Shown: positions 15,461 through 26,002, numbered from the stretch's first letter. The stretch is DNA of 64,000 nt from Clostridium beijerinckii HUN142 (GCF_000621745.1 NZ_JHXK01000021.1:1-64000); one strand, 5' to 3'. Numbers and translations: made by a program. Notes: generated by a model from the letters alone, not told the origin.

Positions 15461-17678
15461 TTAAATCCTCCTCTTTAAGATTACATGCATCTAGAAAATC
15501 CTGCCATGAAATTCTTTTTGTTTTCGAGCTATTCTCATACAGCTTTCCTAAAATTTTATCCATGTTTTCTTCACCACCAACTAATTGGGAAGCTTTTAAA
15601 ATTTGAAGTGGTAGTTTTTCATATTCTCGTACAGCTCTGTTACACCCTTTAATTTCATCCGCATATTTTTCTGGAAGCATTTTTAAATATTCTGGATGTC
15701 TATTATAAAAATTATTATCTTGCTCGTATGCTCCCTTCTTCCATATATCTATATAATTTTCTTTGGCATATTCTTCACCATGCGTTTCTTTAGCAATTCT
15801 ATAAGTTGTATAAACAGCAAGTCCTTCTGCGGACCAATTCGGGTTATCCCCACCATCACCTATATTTTGAAAGCTCCACCATTGATGAGAAATTTCATGT
15901 CCCATGACCTCAGCTTTTGTTGCTGCTCCACGCGACTCATTGCTTAGGTTTTTATCACTAAAGCTACTTTCTGGCATTGTACTAAGATTTGCCAAGCCTA
16001 GTCCACAACCAAAAAACACAGTTCTTTCTGCTATTCTTAATGGTTTTCCAAAAGATACATCATGCAGTTTTCCATAATGAGAAGTACAAAATTTAATAGT
16101 ATCATTCATAACCGTTTGCGCATTCATATTTTTCATTCGTTCCTCCATTTTACTGCTATAATAAAATTCTATAGGCATACTTTTATTCCCCAGCTGTTTC
16201 ACAACATAATCACCAGCTATTATGGTAGCTCCACAACCTCCATCAAGTTTAAAAAGCCAAGTTTTATTTTTTCCATCCTCAGAAAATAGCTTAACTTCAT
16301 TATTAGACACATTTACAACTGTTTTATCATCTGTCGCATCATCCCTTAGATACGGTTCCCCATACACAATTGGTATAAGTCCTGATGGCATAGTAAACTT
16401 TCCATTAACTGGTGAACCATTCTTACTGTCTTCAACCCTAAGATATGGATAAAGTACATTTTGCCCGTAAAGATCTATACATTTATCATTGATATCATTA
16501 GGTGCAAAAGTAAGATCACCTTCTTCTTCCCTAAGTTTAGGCACACCACTATATTCCACTTCCAAAATTATTTTAGAATCATCAGGTAAAGTAAATATAG
16601 CATCATTTTTTTTATTGTCAAAATTTCTAAATGTAACTTCTTTTCCATTTGCTGTAATATGATAAATCTTAAAGCCAGGATTTGAAGTAATTTTACATTC
16701 CTGTTCACTACAGCTCAAATTTTGAAGAGTATATGTTGCCTTTCCTGAAAGACTTCCTTTATTAGTATTAAATGAAATATCTAAATTAGTATTTGACAGT
16801 TCAAGCTCTTTATTGATGTCGTTTTCATTATGATAAACTTCAGATTCCAGATAAATATTTGGTTGATTTCTATATGTGTAGACCGCGCTACTAATCAATA
16901 CTACAGCTAGTACGGGAATATAAATTTTCCTTGAATTATATAAAATTGATTTAAATAACCCTTTGCCATAACGACGCACACATAACAATCCAATTATCCA
17001 TATTCCGCCGAATACTAAAAGCCAAAATAAACGATTATGCTTCATTAAACGAAATACTAAATCATTACTGAAATCATCTGAAAGTGCTGGCATAGGTGGA
17101 TTTATCCAATGTAAAATATTGTTTCTTTCAAACCATTTGCTAAAGCCAACTAACAAAATCCCAATGAATGCAATCATACTCACATCTGTACGAGAAAAAA
17201 TCTGATAAAATGCTGAAACAACTAAAATTGATAAGAATATAGAAGGTAACATTAATAAGAAGAAACTATTCAGGTAAGTATATATATCAAAAATATTATT
17301 CATTTTCAAAAATGTGTATGGATAATATATTGCTGCTGCAATAGAAACAGATACAATAGCTGCTACCATTAGAGTAAACAATTTAACTATATTCAATATT
17401 AATGGTGAAACAATACTATTTGTTAATGCTTCTGTCTCATATTTTTTTACTCTATTAAACTCTAGTAATGTTAATAATGCAAATAATATTCCCCCACCTA
17501 TTGCTCCTGCCATCACTGGATTTGCAATCAAATCACCAGATAAAGTTGAAACATATACTGGTTTATACAAATTATATCCCGCTAGTGGACATATCATAGT
17601 TAATACCATAATTAGATAAACAATCTTTGAGTGAAAAATACGGCTTAATTCCACTCTTAAATAGGAAATGAATTTCAT
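15450..17678 (-). CDS. ABC-2 permease fused to an M1-family (gluzincin) peptidase, copy 2
   Basis: 742 residues. The first 260 form a permease with about six to seven spans (MKFISYLRVELSRIFHSKIVYL is the ABC-2 style start). The rest is extracytoplasmic and ends in a peptidase domain with the zinc motif HEISHQWW and the third ligand Glu about 19 residues later in NWSAEGLAVY, as in aminopeptidase N. The usual GAMEN exopeptidase motif is replaced by a LSTMPES-like stretch, so true aminopeptidase action is uncertain. It lies 2 bp after the ATPase gene and overlaps the permease gene. I infer a transporter that meets a peptide at the membrane and cleaves it. Confidence 0.88.
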   Translation of the reverse strand: MKFISYLRVELSRIFHSKIVYLIMVLTMICPLAGYNLYKPVYVSTLSGDLIANPVMAGAIGGGILFALLTLLEFNRVKKYETEALTNSIVSPLILNIVKLFTLMVAAIVSVSIAAAIYYPYTFLKMNNIFDIYTYLNSFFLLMLPSIFLSILVVSAFYQIFSRTDVSMIAFIGILLVGFSKWFERNNILHWINPPMPALSDDFSNDLVFRLMKHNRLFWLLVFGGIWIIGLLCVRRYGKGLFKSILYNSRKIYIPVLAVVLISSAVYTYRNQPNIYLESEVYHNENDINKELELSNTNLDISFNTNKGSLSGKATYTLQNLSCSEQECKITSNPGFKIYHITANGKEVTFRNFDNKKNDAIFTLPDDSKIILEVEYSGVPKLREEEGDLTFAPNDINDKCIDLYGQNVLYPYLRVEDSKNGSPVNGKFTMPSGLIPIVYGEPYLRDDATDDKTVVNVSNNEVKLFSEDGKNKTWLFKLDGGCGATIIAGDYVVKQLGNKSMPIEFYYSSKMEERMKNMNAQTVMNDTIKFCTSHYGKLHDVSFGKPLRIAERTVFFGCGLGLANLSTMPESSFSDKNLSNESRGAATKAEVMGHEISHQWWSFQNIGDGGDNPNWSAEGLAVYTTYRIAKETHGEEYAKENYIDIWKKGAYEQDNNFYNRHPEYLKMLPEKYADEIKGCNRAVREYEKLPLQILKASQLVGGEENMDKILGKLYENSSKTKRISWQDFLDACNLKEEDLNVD

Positions 17679-17680
17679 GA

Positions 17681-18544
17681 TTACATCGCCTCTTTTCCCA
17701 TGATAAGATACATATATGCATCCTCAAGGGTAGGATCTACAGTCTCTGCAAATGCTGGAAGTGTTTCCCCTACAATCCTGCAGGCAATACCACGCACTGT
17801 GTTAACTCTTGCTGTTACCTTATATTCTTCCTTTGAACTTTCACCCATCTTCTCTTCAAAAACTCCAACATGATTGTGAGCCAATGCAATTAATTCTTCT
17901 GGAGTTCCAGTAAACAAAATTTGCCCATTATTAATAACAATCAGTTTATCGCATACCGATTGTACATCTTCAATTATATGTGTAGATAATAGAACTATCT
18001 TATCCCGTGCCATTTTGGAAAATAGATTACGAAAGTTAATACGTTCCTCAGGATCTAATCCAACAGTTGGTTCATCAAAAATTAATAATTTCGGATTTCC
18101 CAGAAGAGCTTGTGCAATTCCTACACGCTGCCTTTGACCTCCTGATAAAGTAGAAATACGTGCTTTACGTTTTTCTTTAAGATTTGTTTTCTCAATAACT
18201 TCTTCAAGAATCTTCTTACTATTTTTAATTCCTTTAAGGGCTGCCATGTAATCTAGAAACTGCCACACTGTAAGTTCATCATACAGTCCAAAAGCTTGTG
18301 GTAGATATCCTAGGCTTCCTTTTAACTTTTTTTCATCCTTAAGTATTGGTATATCATCCATAAGAATTTCACCACTAGTTTGTATTAGGCCTCCTACAAG
18401 CAATTTCATAAGAGTTGATTTCCCTGCTCCATTTGGTCCTAGAAGTCCAATAAGGCTTGGACTTTCCATTTCAAGTGAAACCTCCTTTAATGCTCTTTTA
18501 CCACCTTTATAATCCATATTTAAATTTTTAATTGAAATTTTCAT
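17681..18544 (-). CDS. ABC transporter ATP-binding protein (CcmA/ABC-2 type)
   Basis: 287 residues. Walker A GPNGAGKST (about 38-46), signature LSGGQRQRVG, Walker B LLIFDEPTVGLDP, and H-loop LLSTHIIED are all intact. A C-terminal extension of about 70 residues is typical of drug or lantibiotic exporter ATPases. It sits between the second BceB-like gene (29 bp upstream) and the peptidase-permease gene (2 bp downstream), and probably powers the latter together with the permease at 14747. Confidence 0.92.
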   Translation of the reverse strand: MKISIKNLNMDYKGGKRALKEVSLEMESPSLIGLLGPNGAGKSTLMKLLVGGLIQTSGEILMDDIPILKDEKKLKGSLGYLPQAFGLYDELTVWQFLDYMAALKGIKNSKKILEEVIEKTNLKEKRKARISTLSGGQRQRVGIAQALLGNPKLLIFDEPTVGLDPEERINFRNLFSKMARDKIVLLSTHIIEDVQSVCDKLIVINNGQILFTGTPEELIALAHNHVGVFEEKMGESSKEEYKVTARVNTVRGIACRIVGETLPAFAETVDPTLEDAYMYLIMGKEAM

Positions 18545-18573
18545 ATTCTTCTTATCCTTTCTTTTCTTCTTTT

Positions 18574-20562
18574 TTAAATATTATTTTTTACTATATCTCT
18601 ATAGCTTGTATATGTTATATAAAAATAAGCTGTATAAACCACAACAAATATTAAAGCTGTTATTGACGCTGAAAATCTAATATCCATTTGGCCATAAGAG
18701 TTTATGACTTTATTAATTACTGTAATACCAATAATTGAATGGATTAATGCTAGAATTCCTGGAAGGCTGAAATATATCGAGGTTTGAATAAATATTGTTT
18801 TATTTATCATGTTCTTATTTACACCAATCCTTTTTAATGCTCTATACCTTTCCACACTATCACTAGCTTCTGATAGCTGCTTAAGAGACAATATCGCCAT
18901 GCTGGTTATTAACAATACCGCACCTAAATATAAGCGAATAAACAATGCTCCTATTGATGATCTCTTTTCCATAGAATAAATACTATCCTTAGAATAAGCA
19001 CCTATAATTGGGAGGTTCAAATCTTCATATTTTCCATCCATATCATCTTTTTCAATTTCGTCATATTTTTTATTATTTTCTTCTCTATTTTTATCTGTGT
19101 ACATTACATTAAGTACTGATTTAAAAACTTTATAATGTGATAAAAACTCATCATTTATAACTATTGTGCAATAACTAGGTGCAATAAAATCTTCAAGATT
19201 TCCTTGTATAGTCTCATGATTTTTAACAAGAAATTCTTTTCCTTTAATAGTAACTTCATTGCTATTTTTTAGTTTTTCATTTATTAGCTTAATTAACTTG
19301 TTGTAATTTGATAAGATTAAAACCTCATTCCTATTTAAATTTATTTCTTTTTCCCCTTTTAATTTTAATATTTTATTATACTCAGATATTTTCACAAAAC
19401 TTCCACTATATAATCCAAAGACTTTATCTTCAGTTCCAAATAAAGATTTTAGTTCTATCGTTGGAACATATTCATTGTAAATTGCATATTTTTCATTCTC
19501 ACTTTTTTTAAAATTAATTTTATTAAGCAACTCTTCAACACTACTAATTTCATCATTGGTATATAAAATCACACTAGCATCAAAAGGTGCCAGTTTTACA
19601 AATCCTGCTTCATACCCTTTCTTAAGACCGATTCCCGTAGTTAATGCAAGTATTGTAATAAATAACATTAAACATATTACTGACATTGATATAAAATTTG
19701 TATTAATTTTGCTATATATTTGTTTTACTATAAATATATTTAATCCCTTAAAATATGCTTTTTTATTATTACTTATTATATATAATATGATTCCAGATAA
19801 ACTAAAGAAGAATAGTACTGTGCCTACTATTAGGAAGACTAATGCTGGTATGATAATAGAATCCCACAAATATAAATTCATCCCTAAAAAAGTTTTATAT
19901 GTAAATGTTAGTGATGCCACACTTAATATAAATGATGTTAAATATATAAATAGATTTTTAAATTTCATATTTTCATTTCTTTTATCTGCTGCCAATAAAT
20001 CAATTATTTTGTATTTAGAAATGACAAATATATTAAATATAATTACAAGTAAAAACATTATTCCAAAACATAATATAGTCTTACCTATAGCATTTATTGA
20101 AACTATAAATCTATATCCATCCATTGAATCATCAAACAACTTTAATATAAAAGTAGATAAAACTTGTGATGTTACTATTCCCAATATAAGACCGGCAATT
20201 AAAGATATTCCTCCTACCATAAAGGTTTCTGTCACTAAAATTCTAGATATTTTTCTTTTTCCCATGCCTAAAGTCATATATATACCTAATTCTTTTTTAC
20301 GTTTCTTTATTAAAAAATTATTTGCATATAATATTAAACTGCCTAATACAACTGATACAAACATTGATATAGCAGATATTGTCTCAATTAACTTATCCAT
20401 ATAATTTGCAGTCGATGATTCCATATCAAAAAGTGCCTTTTGTGAATCTATTGAATTAAAACTATAAAATATGCAGACAGCTAATATTAATGTTAAGAAA
20501 TATATAGTATAATCCTTATAACTTTTTTTTATATTGTCATAAGCTAGCTTAAAATACATCAT
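18574..20562 (-). CDS. BceB-like permease (FtsX family), copy 2
   Basis: 662 residues from the ATG at 20562, 6 nt after GGAGGTG (longer starts overlap that box). The layout is that of BceB: one span, a three-span block (about 55-180, with the FtsX stretch KKRKKELGIYMTLGMGKRKI), further spans at 205-310, a large extracellular domain (about 320-510) that contacts the peptide or lipid II complex, and a final FtsX block. It has its own BceR-type promoter but no adjacent BceA ATPase; the ATPase at 25045 probably serves both copies. Confidence 0.92.
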   Translation of the reverse strand: MMYFKLAYDNIKKSYKDYTIYFLTLILAVCIFYSFNSIDSQKALFDMESSTANYMDKLIETISAISMFVSVVLGSLILYANNFLIKKRKKELGIYMTLGMGKRKISRILVTETFMVGGISLIAGLILGIVTSQVLSTFILKLFDDSMDGYRFIVSINAIGKTILCFGIMFLLVIIFNIFVISKYKIIDLLAADKRNENMKFKNLFIYLTSFILSVASLTFTYKTFLGMNLYLWDSIIIPALVFLIVGTVLFFFSLSGIILYIISNNKKAYFKGLNIFIVKQIYSKINTNFISMSVICLMLFITILALTTGIGLKKGYEAGFVKLAPFDASVILYTNDEISSVEELLNKINFKKSENEKYAIYNEYVPTIELKSLFGTEDKVFGLYSGSFVKISEYNKILKLKGEKEINLNRNEVLILSNYNKLIKLINEKLKNSNEVTIKGKEFLVKNHETIQGNLEDFIAPSYCTIVINDEFLSHYKVFKSVLNVMYTDKNREENNKKYDEIEKDDMDGKYEDLNLPIIGAYSKDSIYSMEKRSSIGALFIRLYLGAVLLITSMAILSLKQLSEASDSVERYRALKRIGVNKNMINKTIFIQTSIYFSLPGILALIHSIIGITVINKVINSYGQMDIRFSASITALIFVVVYTAYFYITYTSYRDIVKNNI

Positions 20563-20652
20563 TATCACCACCTCCAACAAGGCATATCACTTCTATGATT
20601 TTATTTTTGTCCTCAGCTAATCATTATTTTTTAATTTCATTTCATGTAACTT

Positions 20653-20716
20653 ATTTTATATGAAGCTATTTATTTCATCAATTTAACTACATTTCATTAA
20701 CATTACATTTTTGTTA
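20653..20716 (-). promoter_or_regulatory. BceR box and promoter of the second BceB operon
   Basis: On the minus strand TAACA-AAAA-TGTAA (20703-20716) fits the BceR consensus TNACA-N4-TGTAA exactly. It is followed after 21 bp by TTGATG (20676-20681), 17 bp, and TAAAAT (20653-20658). The same arrangement, base for base in its key parts, lies upstream of the BceA gene at 26003-26066. Confidence 0.85.
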
Positions 20717-20741
20717 TATTAGCACAAACAGCTCTGATTCG

Positions 20742-20797
20742 ATATAAGAATTTATTTATAATAAGTCTTTTAAATTCATATTTAAATAATTTAATCA
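20742..20797 (-). pseudogene. Remnant of an ABC-2 permease gene start
   Basis: The stretch closely matches the first 50 bp of the permease gene at 14747-15460 (compare 15405-15460): both read ATTTATTTATAATAAGTCTT on the plus strand, then near-identical sequence. The ATG has become CTT (LNVD in the upstream gene is LNLD here) and the similarity stops at about 20742, where the BceR promoter region begins. It is the scar of a deleted permease after the first peptidase-permease copy. Confidence 0.8.
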
Positions 20798-23037
20798 AGA
20801 TTTAAATCCTCATCTTTAAGATCGCATGCATCTAAAAAGTCCTGCCATGAAATTTTTTCTTTTGAGCTATTTTCATATAATTTAGCTAAAATTTCATCCA
20901 TTTTATCTTCACCGCCAACAAGCTCAGATGCTTTTAAAATTTGAAGTGGAAGCTTTGAATATAAACATACGCTTCTATTCTCTCCCTTAACCTTTTCAAC
21001 ATATCTTTCTGACAATAAATTTAAATATTCTGGATACCTATAATAAAAGTTTTTTTCACTATACTTTACGTCATCTTTCCACTTATTCACATAATTTTTT
21101 TGAGCATATTCTTCTCCATAGTTTTCCTTAGCAATGCGATAGGTAGTATATACCGCAAGTCCTTCAGCAGACCAGTTTTCATTATTACCATGCCATCCAA
21201 CAGTCTCCACTCCAAACCATTGATGAGCAAGTTCATGAGCTAATACTTCAGCACCTGAAGATCCCTTTGATGTATTACTTAAATTCTCATCACTAAAGCA
21301 GTTTTCTGTCATTGTACTATAATTAGGGAATCCCAATCCTCCTGGAAATAATGCTGTTTTCTCTACTATTTTTAATGGATTATTTTCAGAAACTTTTTTC
21401 AGCTTACCATAATGCTTAGTACAATAATCTATAGTATATTTCATTATCTTTTCAGCATTCATTTTTTTCATATTATCACCATGTTTACTGCTATAATAAA
21501 ATTGCACTGGCATTTTTTCACTTCCTAGTTGCTTCATAACATAATCTCCTGCCATTAAATCAAAACGAGTTCCTTTAAGCTTAACAAGCCAAGTTTTTTT
21601 ATCACCCTCTTCTGAAATTAACTTAGTCGTATCACCTGTAATATTAGCAATTTCCTTGCCATTCTCATCCATCTGACATGGGTTGATTATTGGCATAACA
21701 CCTGAAGGCATTGTAAGCTCAGCTGTAATATTTGAATTATCTTTGCTATCTGTAACCTGAATTTCAGGAATAATTTCTTTACTCATTAAATCTATATATC
21801 TATTACTAATAGTTGTATCTAGAATATCATCACTTACCATATAAAAAATCTTAGGCTTTCCTTCGTATTCCATAGTTACATTAATATTTTTCCCAACAGG
21901 CATAATAAATTCAGCATTAGCTTCTAATGTGTCCAATTTTTTTAAAGGAACAACTTTATCGTTTATTTTTACTACTTTAATAGCATATCCTGGATTAATC
22001 TTCAATTTACACTCCTGCTCACTATCACTTAGATTATTAAAAGAATATACCGTCTTTGCAGAAAGGCTTCCCTTGTTTCCATCAAATGAAATCTTAAAAT
22101 CACTGTTTAATAATTGAAGCTCTTTATTTACCTTATAACGATTATCTTCTGATTTATCTTTAAATATTTCAAGTAAATCAGCAATTTGATTCTTAGATAA
22201 TATATAGACATCTGGTTGATTTACAAAGGCATAGCCTGATTCACTTATCATTACCACAGCAATTAGAGGAATATAAATTATTCTTTTGGAATTATAAATT
22301 ATAGAGGCAAATAATCCTTTACCATAAATACGTACACCTAATACCGAAACTAACCATACTCCTCCAAACATTAAAAACCAAAATAATCTATTATGCTCCA
22401 TTAAACGAAATACTTCTGTATTGCTGAAATAATCTGAAAATTCTGGAACTGCCGGCTTTATCCAACGCATAATATTACCAATAGGAACACGTTGAAATAA
22501 ATTAGGTAAGACAAGTACAATAAATGCAGCAGCACTAATATCTAATCTTTGAAAAATCTGATATAAAGCTGAAGCTGCTAAAATTGACAACATCACAGAT
22601 GGGAGGATTAAAAGAAAGAAACTATTCAAATACGTGTATCCATCAAAAACTCTTCCCATTTTCATAACCGTATATGGATAATAAAATACAGCTTCAATAG
22701 AAACAGTAATAATTGCTGATACCTCTATAGCAATTAATCTAACTGCATTTAGAGCTAATGGAGATACAATGCTGCTCAATAATATCTCAGTTTTATACTT
22801 ACGTCCTTGATCAAACTTAAGAAAAGTCAACATAGCAAATAAAATTCCTCCAATTAGAGCGCCAGCAACAGTTGGATTTCCGATAAAGTGACCTGTTATC
22901 GTTTCGTCCAACATACTATCATTGTACAACTTATAGCCAGCCATTGGGCTGAATATGGTTAATAGCATTACTAAATAAACAATTTTTGAATGGAAAGTAC
23001 GTTTTAATTCCACCCTTAAATATGAAAGAAATTTCAT
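20791..23037 (-). CDS. ABC-2 permease fused to an M1-family peptidase, copy 1
   Basis: 748 residues, homologous along its length to the gene at 15450 (start MKFLSYLRVELKRTFHSKIV, end WQDFLDACDLKDEDLNLD). About seven N-terminal spans are followed by an extracytoplasmic region with zinc motif HELAHQWF and Glu in NWSAEGLAVY. The TMTEN stretch upstream is close to the M1 substrate motif GxMEN, so this copy may be nearer to a working aminopeptidase than copy 2. It lies 26 bp after the first BceB gene and has no ATPase of the CcmA type beside it. Confidence 0.88.
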   Translation of the reverse strand: MKFLSYLRVELKRTFHSKIVYLVMLLTIFSPMAGYKLYNDSMLDETITGHFIGNPTVAGALIGGILFAMLTFLKFDQGRKYKTEILLSSIVSPLALNAVRLIAIEVSAIITVSIEAVFYYPYTVMKMGRVFDGYTYLNSFFLLILPSVMLSILAASALYQIFQRLDISAAAFIVLVLPNLFQRVPIGNIMRWIKPAVPEFSDYFSNTEVFRLMEHNRLFWFLMFGGVWLVSVLGVRIYGKGLFASIIYNSKRIIYIPLIAVVMISESGYAFVNQPDVYILSKNQIADLLEIFKDKSEDNRYKVNKELQLLNSDFKISFDGNKGSLSAKTVYSFNNLSDSEQECKLKINPGYAIKVVKINDKVVPLKKLDTLEANAEFIMPVGKNINVTMEYEGKPKIFYMVSDDILDTTISNRYIDLMSKEIIPEIQVTDSKDNSNITAELTMPSGVMPIINPCQMDENGKEIANITGDTTKLISEEGDKKTWLVKLKGTRFDLMAGDYVMKQLGSEKMPVQFYYSSKHGDNMKKMNAEKIMKYTIDYCTKHYGKLKKVSENNPLKIVEKTALFPGGLGFPNYSTMTENCFSDENLSNTSKGSSGAEVLAHELAHQWFGVETVGWHGNNENWSAEGLAVYTTYRIAKENYGEEYAQKNYVNKWKDDVKYSEKNFYYRYPEYLNLLSERYVEKVKGENRSVCLYSKLPLQILKASELVGGEDKMDEILAKLYENSSKEKISWQDFLDACDLKDEDLNLD

Positions 23038-23063
23038 GATTAATTCACCTCCTTACCTAGTTC

Positions 23064-25055
23064 TTATATGTTATTTTTTACAATATTTTTATACCCTGTA
23101 TATGTTGTATAGAAATACCCTGCATATACTATAATAAATATTACAGCTGTCATTAATGCTGAAAATCTAATATCTACTTGATTGAAATTACTTATCTCCT
23201 TGTTAATTACAATAATGCCGACTATTGAATGGACTAACGCAAGAATTACTGGAAGACTGAAGTATATCAAGGTTTGAAGAAATATTGTTTTATTTATCAT
23301 CTTCTTATTTGCACCGATTCTCCTTAAAGCTTTATACCTTTCTATGCTGTCACTAGCTTCTGATAATTGCTGAAGTGCTAATACAGCCATACTTGATATC
23401 AAAAATACCATACCTAAATATAAGCCAAGAAATAATTCAGACGTTGAAGAACGCTTTTCCCTAGAATAAATTCCATCCTTTGAATAGGCATCCATATGGG
23501 GGACATCCATACTTTCGAACTTCCCACCAATCAAAGAATTATTATGAATCTCTTCATATTTTTCATTGTTTTCTTCTCTATTTTCATCAGTATACATTAC
23601 ATTAAGCACTGATCTACAGATTTTACTATCTGGCAAAAACTCATCATTTATTACTATAACGCAATAATTTTCTGCCATTATAGAGGTTTCAAGATTTTCT
23701 TGTAGAGCCTTGTGATTTTTCGCTAGATACTCTTTTCCTTCTATATTGACTTTATTGCTATGCTTTAATTTTTCATTAATTGGATCAGCTAATTTGTTAT
23801 AATTTGATAAGATTAAAACTTCATCACTATTTAAATTAACTTCTTTTTCACCTTTTAGTTTTAATATTTTATTGTAATCAGATATTTTCACAAAGCTTGC
23901 TATATAGCTTTTAAAATCCTCATCTTCAGCTTTAAATAAATCCTTAATTTCTACTGATGCAATATATTCATCATAAGTTATATATTTTTCATTTTCACTT
24001 ATTTTGAAATCAATTTTATTAAACACGTCATCTAAAGAAATATCTTCACCATGAGGATATATGGTTACACTAGCATCAAAAGGTGTTATTTTTTCAAGGC
24101 CTGCTTCATAATTCTTCTTAAGACCTATTCCTGTAGATAATACAATTATTGTAATAAACAGCATTAAACATATTATTGACATGGATAAAAAATGTGTATT
24201 GAATTTACTATTTACCTGCTTTATAACGAATATATTTAATCCCTTAAAATATACCTTTTTATTTTTATTTAAAAAATATAATATAACTCCAGATAAACTA
24301 AAAAATAATAATACTGTGCTTATAGCACCAATGACTAATGAAGGTGTAAACATTGGATTCCATGTTTCTATGCCTATCTTTAATAAAAATTTATATACAG
24401 CCCCTAGAGATACTATACTTAGCAGAAATGCTGCCAAATATATATATGGATTTTTAAATCTCATCTTTTCATTTTTTCTATCTGCCGCAAGCAAGTCTAT
24501 TATTTTGTACTTAGAAACAACAAATACATTAAAAATCATTACAAGTAAAAACATTATTCCAAAATATAATATAGTCTTTCCTATGGCATTTACAGAAACT
24601 GTAAATCTATATTCATTCATAGAAGCATCGAGAAGCTTTAAGATAAGAGTAGATAAGACTTGTGAAGCTGCTATTCCTAATATAAGGCCCGCAACTAAAG
24701 ATATAGCGCCTACCATAAAAGTTTCTGTTACTAAAATCTTAGATATTTTTCTCTTTCCCATTCCTAATGTCATATATATCCCTAATTCTTTTTTACGTTT
24801 TTTTATTAGAAAATTATTAGCATACAAGATTAAACTTCCTAGTATTACTGATACAAACATTGAAAAATAAGACATAATATCTGTTAGTTTCTCTATGTAA
24901 TTTGCATTTGAAGACTTTATATCAAAAAGTGCCTTTTGTGAATCTATAGAATTAAAACTATAAAATATGCATACTGCTAATATTAATGTTAAGAAGTATA
25001 TAGTATAATCCTTATAACTCTTTTTTATATTGCCAAAGGCCAGCTTAAAATACAT
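23064..25055 (-). CDS. BceB-like permease (FtsX family), copy 1
   Basis: 663 residues from the ATG at 25055, 6 nt after GGAGGTGATG. The N-terminal 80 residues are almost the same as those of the copy at 18574 (YFKLAF/YDNIKKSYKDYTIYF type start, FtsX block KKRKKELGIYMTLGMGKRKI). The extracellular domain (about 320-510) differs more, which is where peptide specificity of BceB proteins lies. It overlaps the BceA gene by 11 bp, so the two are translationally coupled. Confidence 0.93.
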   Translation of the reverse strand: MYFKLAFGNIKKSYKDYTIYFLTLILAVCIFYSFNSIDSQKALFDIKSSNANYIEKLTDIMSYFSMFVSVILGSLILYANNFLIKKRKKELGIYMTLGMGKRKISKILVTETFMVGAISLVAGLILGIAASQVLSTLILKLLDASMNEYRFTVSVNAIGKTILYFGIMFLLVMIFNVFVVSKYKIIDLLAADRKNEKMRFKNPYIYLAAFLLSIVSLGAVYKFLLKIGIETWNPMFTPSLVIGAISTVLLFFSLSGVILYFLNKNKKVYFKGLNIFVIKQVNSKFNTHFLSMSIICLMLFITIIVLSTGIGLKKNYEAGLEKITPFDASVTIYPHGEDISLDDVFNKIDFKISENEKYITYDEYIASVEIKDLFKAEDEDFKSYIASFVKISDYNKILKLKGEKEVNLNSDEVLILSNYNKLADPINEKLKHSNKVNIEGKEYLAKNHKALQENLETSIMAENYCVIVINDEFLPDSKICRSVLNVMYTDENREENNEKYEEIHNNSLIGGKFESMDVPHMDAYSKDGIYSREKRSSTSELFLGLYLGMVFLISSMAVLALQQLSEASDSIERYKALRRIGANKKMINKTIFLQTLIYFSLPVILALVHSIVGIIVINKEISNFNQVDIRFSALMTAVIFIIVYAGYFYTTYTGYKNIVKNNI

Positions 25056-25812
25056 TGTTATCATCACCTCCAAGAAGAGATATAACTTCTATGATTTTAT
25101 TAAAAAATCCCTTTCTTGTGTCCTTACCTCTTATGAGTTCATTGAAAATTCTACCATCCTTAATAAAGAGTATTCTATGAGCATAACTTGCTGTAAAAGA
25201 ATCATGAGTAACCATAAGTATTGTAGTTTTCAAATTATCATTTAAGTTTTCAAACCTTTCAAGTAGCAGCCTAGCTGACTTAGAGTCTAGTGCCCCTGTT
25301 GGTTCATCGGCAAGAACTAAAGATGGATTAGTTACAATTGCTCTTGCTGAAGCAACTCTTTGCTTTTGCCCACCAGACATCTCATAAGGATACTTATTAA
25401 GCACTTGTCCTATTTCTAAATGCTCTGCTACTGCTTGTATTTCTTCATCTATTTTATAGGTGTCCTCTCCTTTTATTGTTAAGGCTAAAGCAATATTCTC
25501 ATAAGCTGTAAGTGTATCTAATAAGTTAAAGTCCTGAAATATAAATCCCAACTCATTTTGCCTAAACTTATCTAATTCTTTTGATTTTAACCTTGTAATG
25601 TCACTACCATTTATCAATATTTTTCCTGCAGTAACACTATCAATGGTTGATATACAATTAAGAAGTGTAGTTTTACCACTTCCTGAAGGCCCCATTATTC
25701 CAACAAACTCTCCCTCATCTACCTTAAAACTTATATTATCTATTGCCTTTGTTAAATTCCCCTTATTGCCATAATATTTCTCAATTTTTTCTACATTCAA
25801 TATATTTTTCAT
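25045..25812 (-). CDS. BceA-like ABC transporter ATPase
   Basis: 255 residues. Walker [10 protein letters not shown] (about 40-48), Q-loop [10 protein letters not shown], signature [15 protein letters not shown], Walker [14 protein letters not shown] and H-loop MVTHD place it in the MacB/LolD/BceA group that works with FtsX-type permeases. It leads the operon from the BceR-type promoter at 26003-26066 and is the only BceA-type ATPase here for two BceB permeases. Confidence 0.93.
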   Translation of the reverse strand: MKNILNVEKIEKYYGNKGNLTKAIDNISFKVDEGEFVGIMGPSGSGKTTLLNCISTIDSVTAGKILINGSDITRLKSKELDKFRQNELGFIFQDFNLLDTLTAYENIALALTIKGEDTYKIDEEIQAVAEHLEIGQVLNKYPYEMSGGQKQRVASARAIVTNPSLVLADEPTGALDSKSARLLLERFENLNDNLKTTILMVTHDSFTASYAHRILFIKDGRIFNELIRGKDTRKGFFNKIIEVISLLGGDDNNVF

Positions 25813-26002
25813 CTATAATTCTCCCTTTTTTCTTAAACCTTTGCTTCGTATCCAATCCTTCACTTAGGACTCATCAAATAAAAATTTCATACGTCCGCTG
25901 GAATAAACATGTATTTAATTTCAGTTTTAACATGTATATATCTAACTTTTGCTTTTGATATATATCTATAATCCACATACTTAACTTGGCCCTATGTTAA
26001 TT

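Noticed and set aside
19556..20404. A 282-residue open frame on the plus strand
   Set aside because: It lies wholly inside the BceB-like permease gene on the other strand, has no ribosome site or recognisable domain, and a similar shadow appears in the sister gene (24181-24870).
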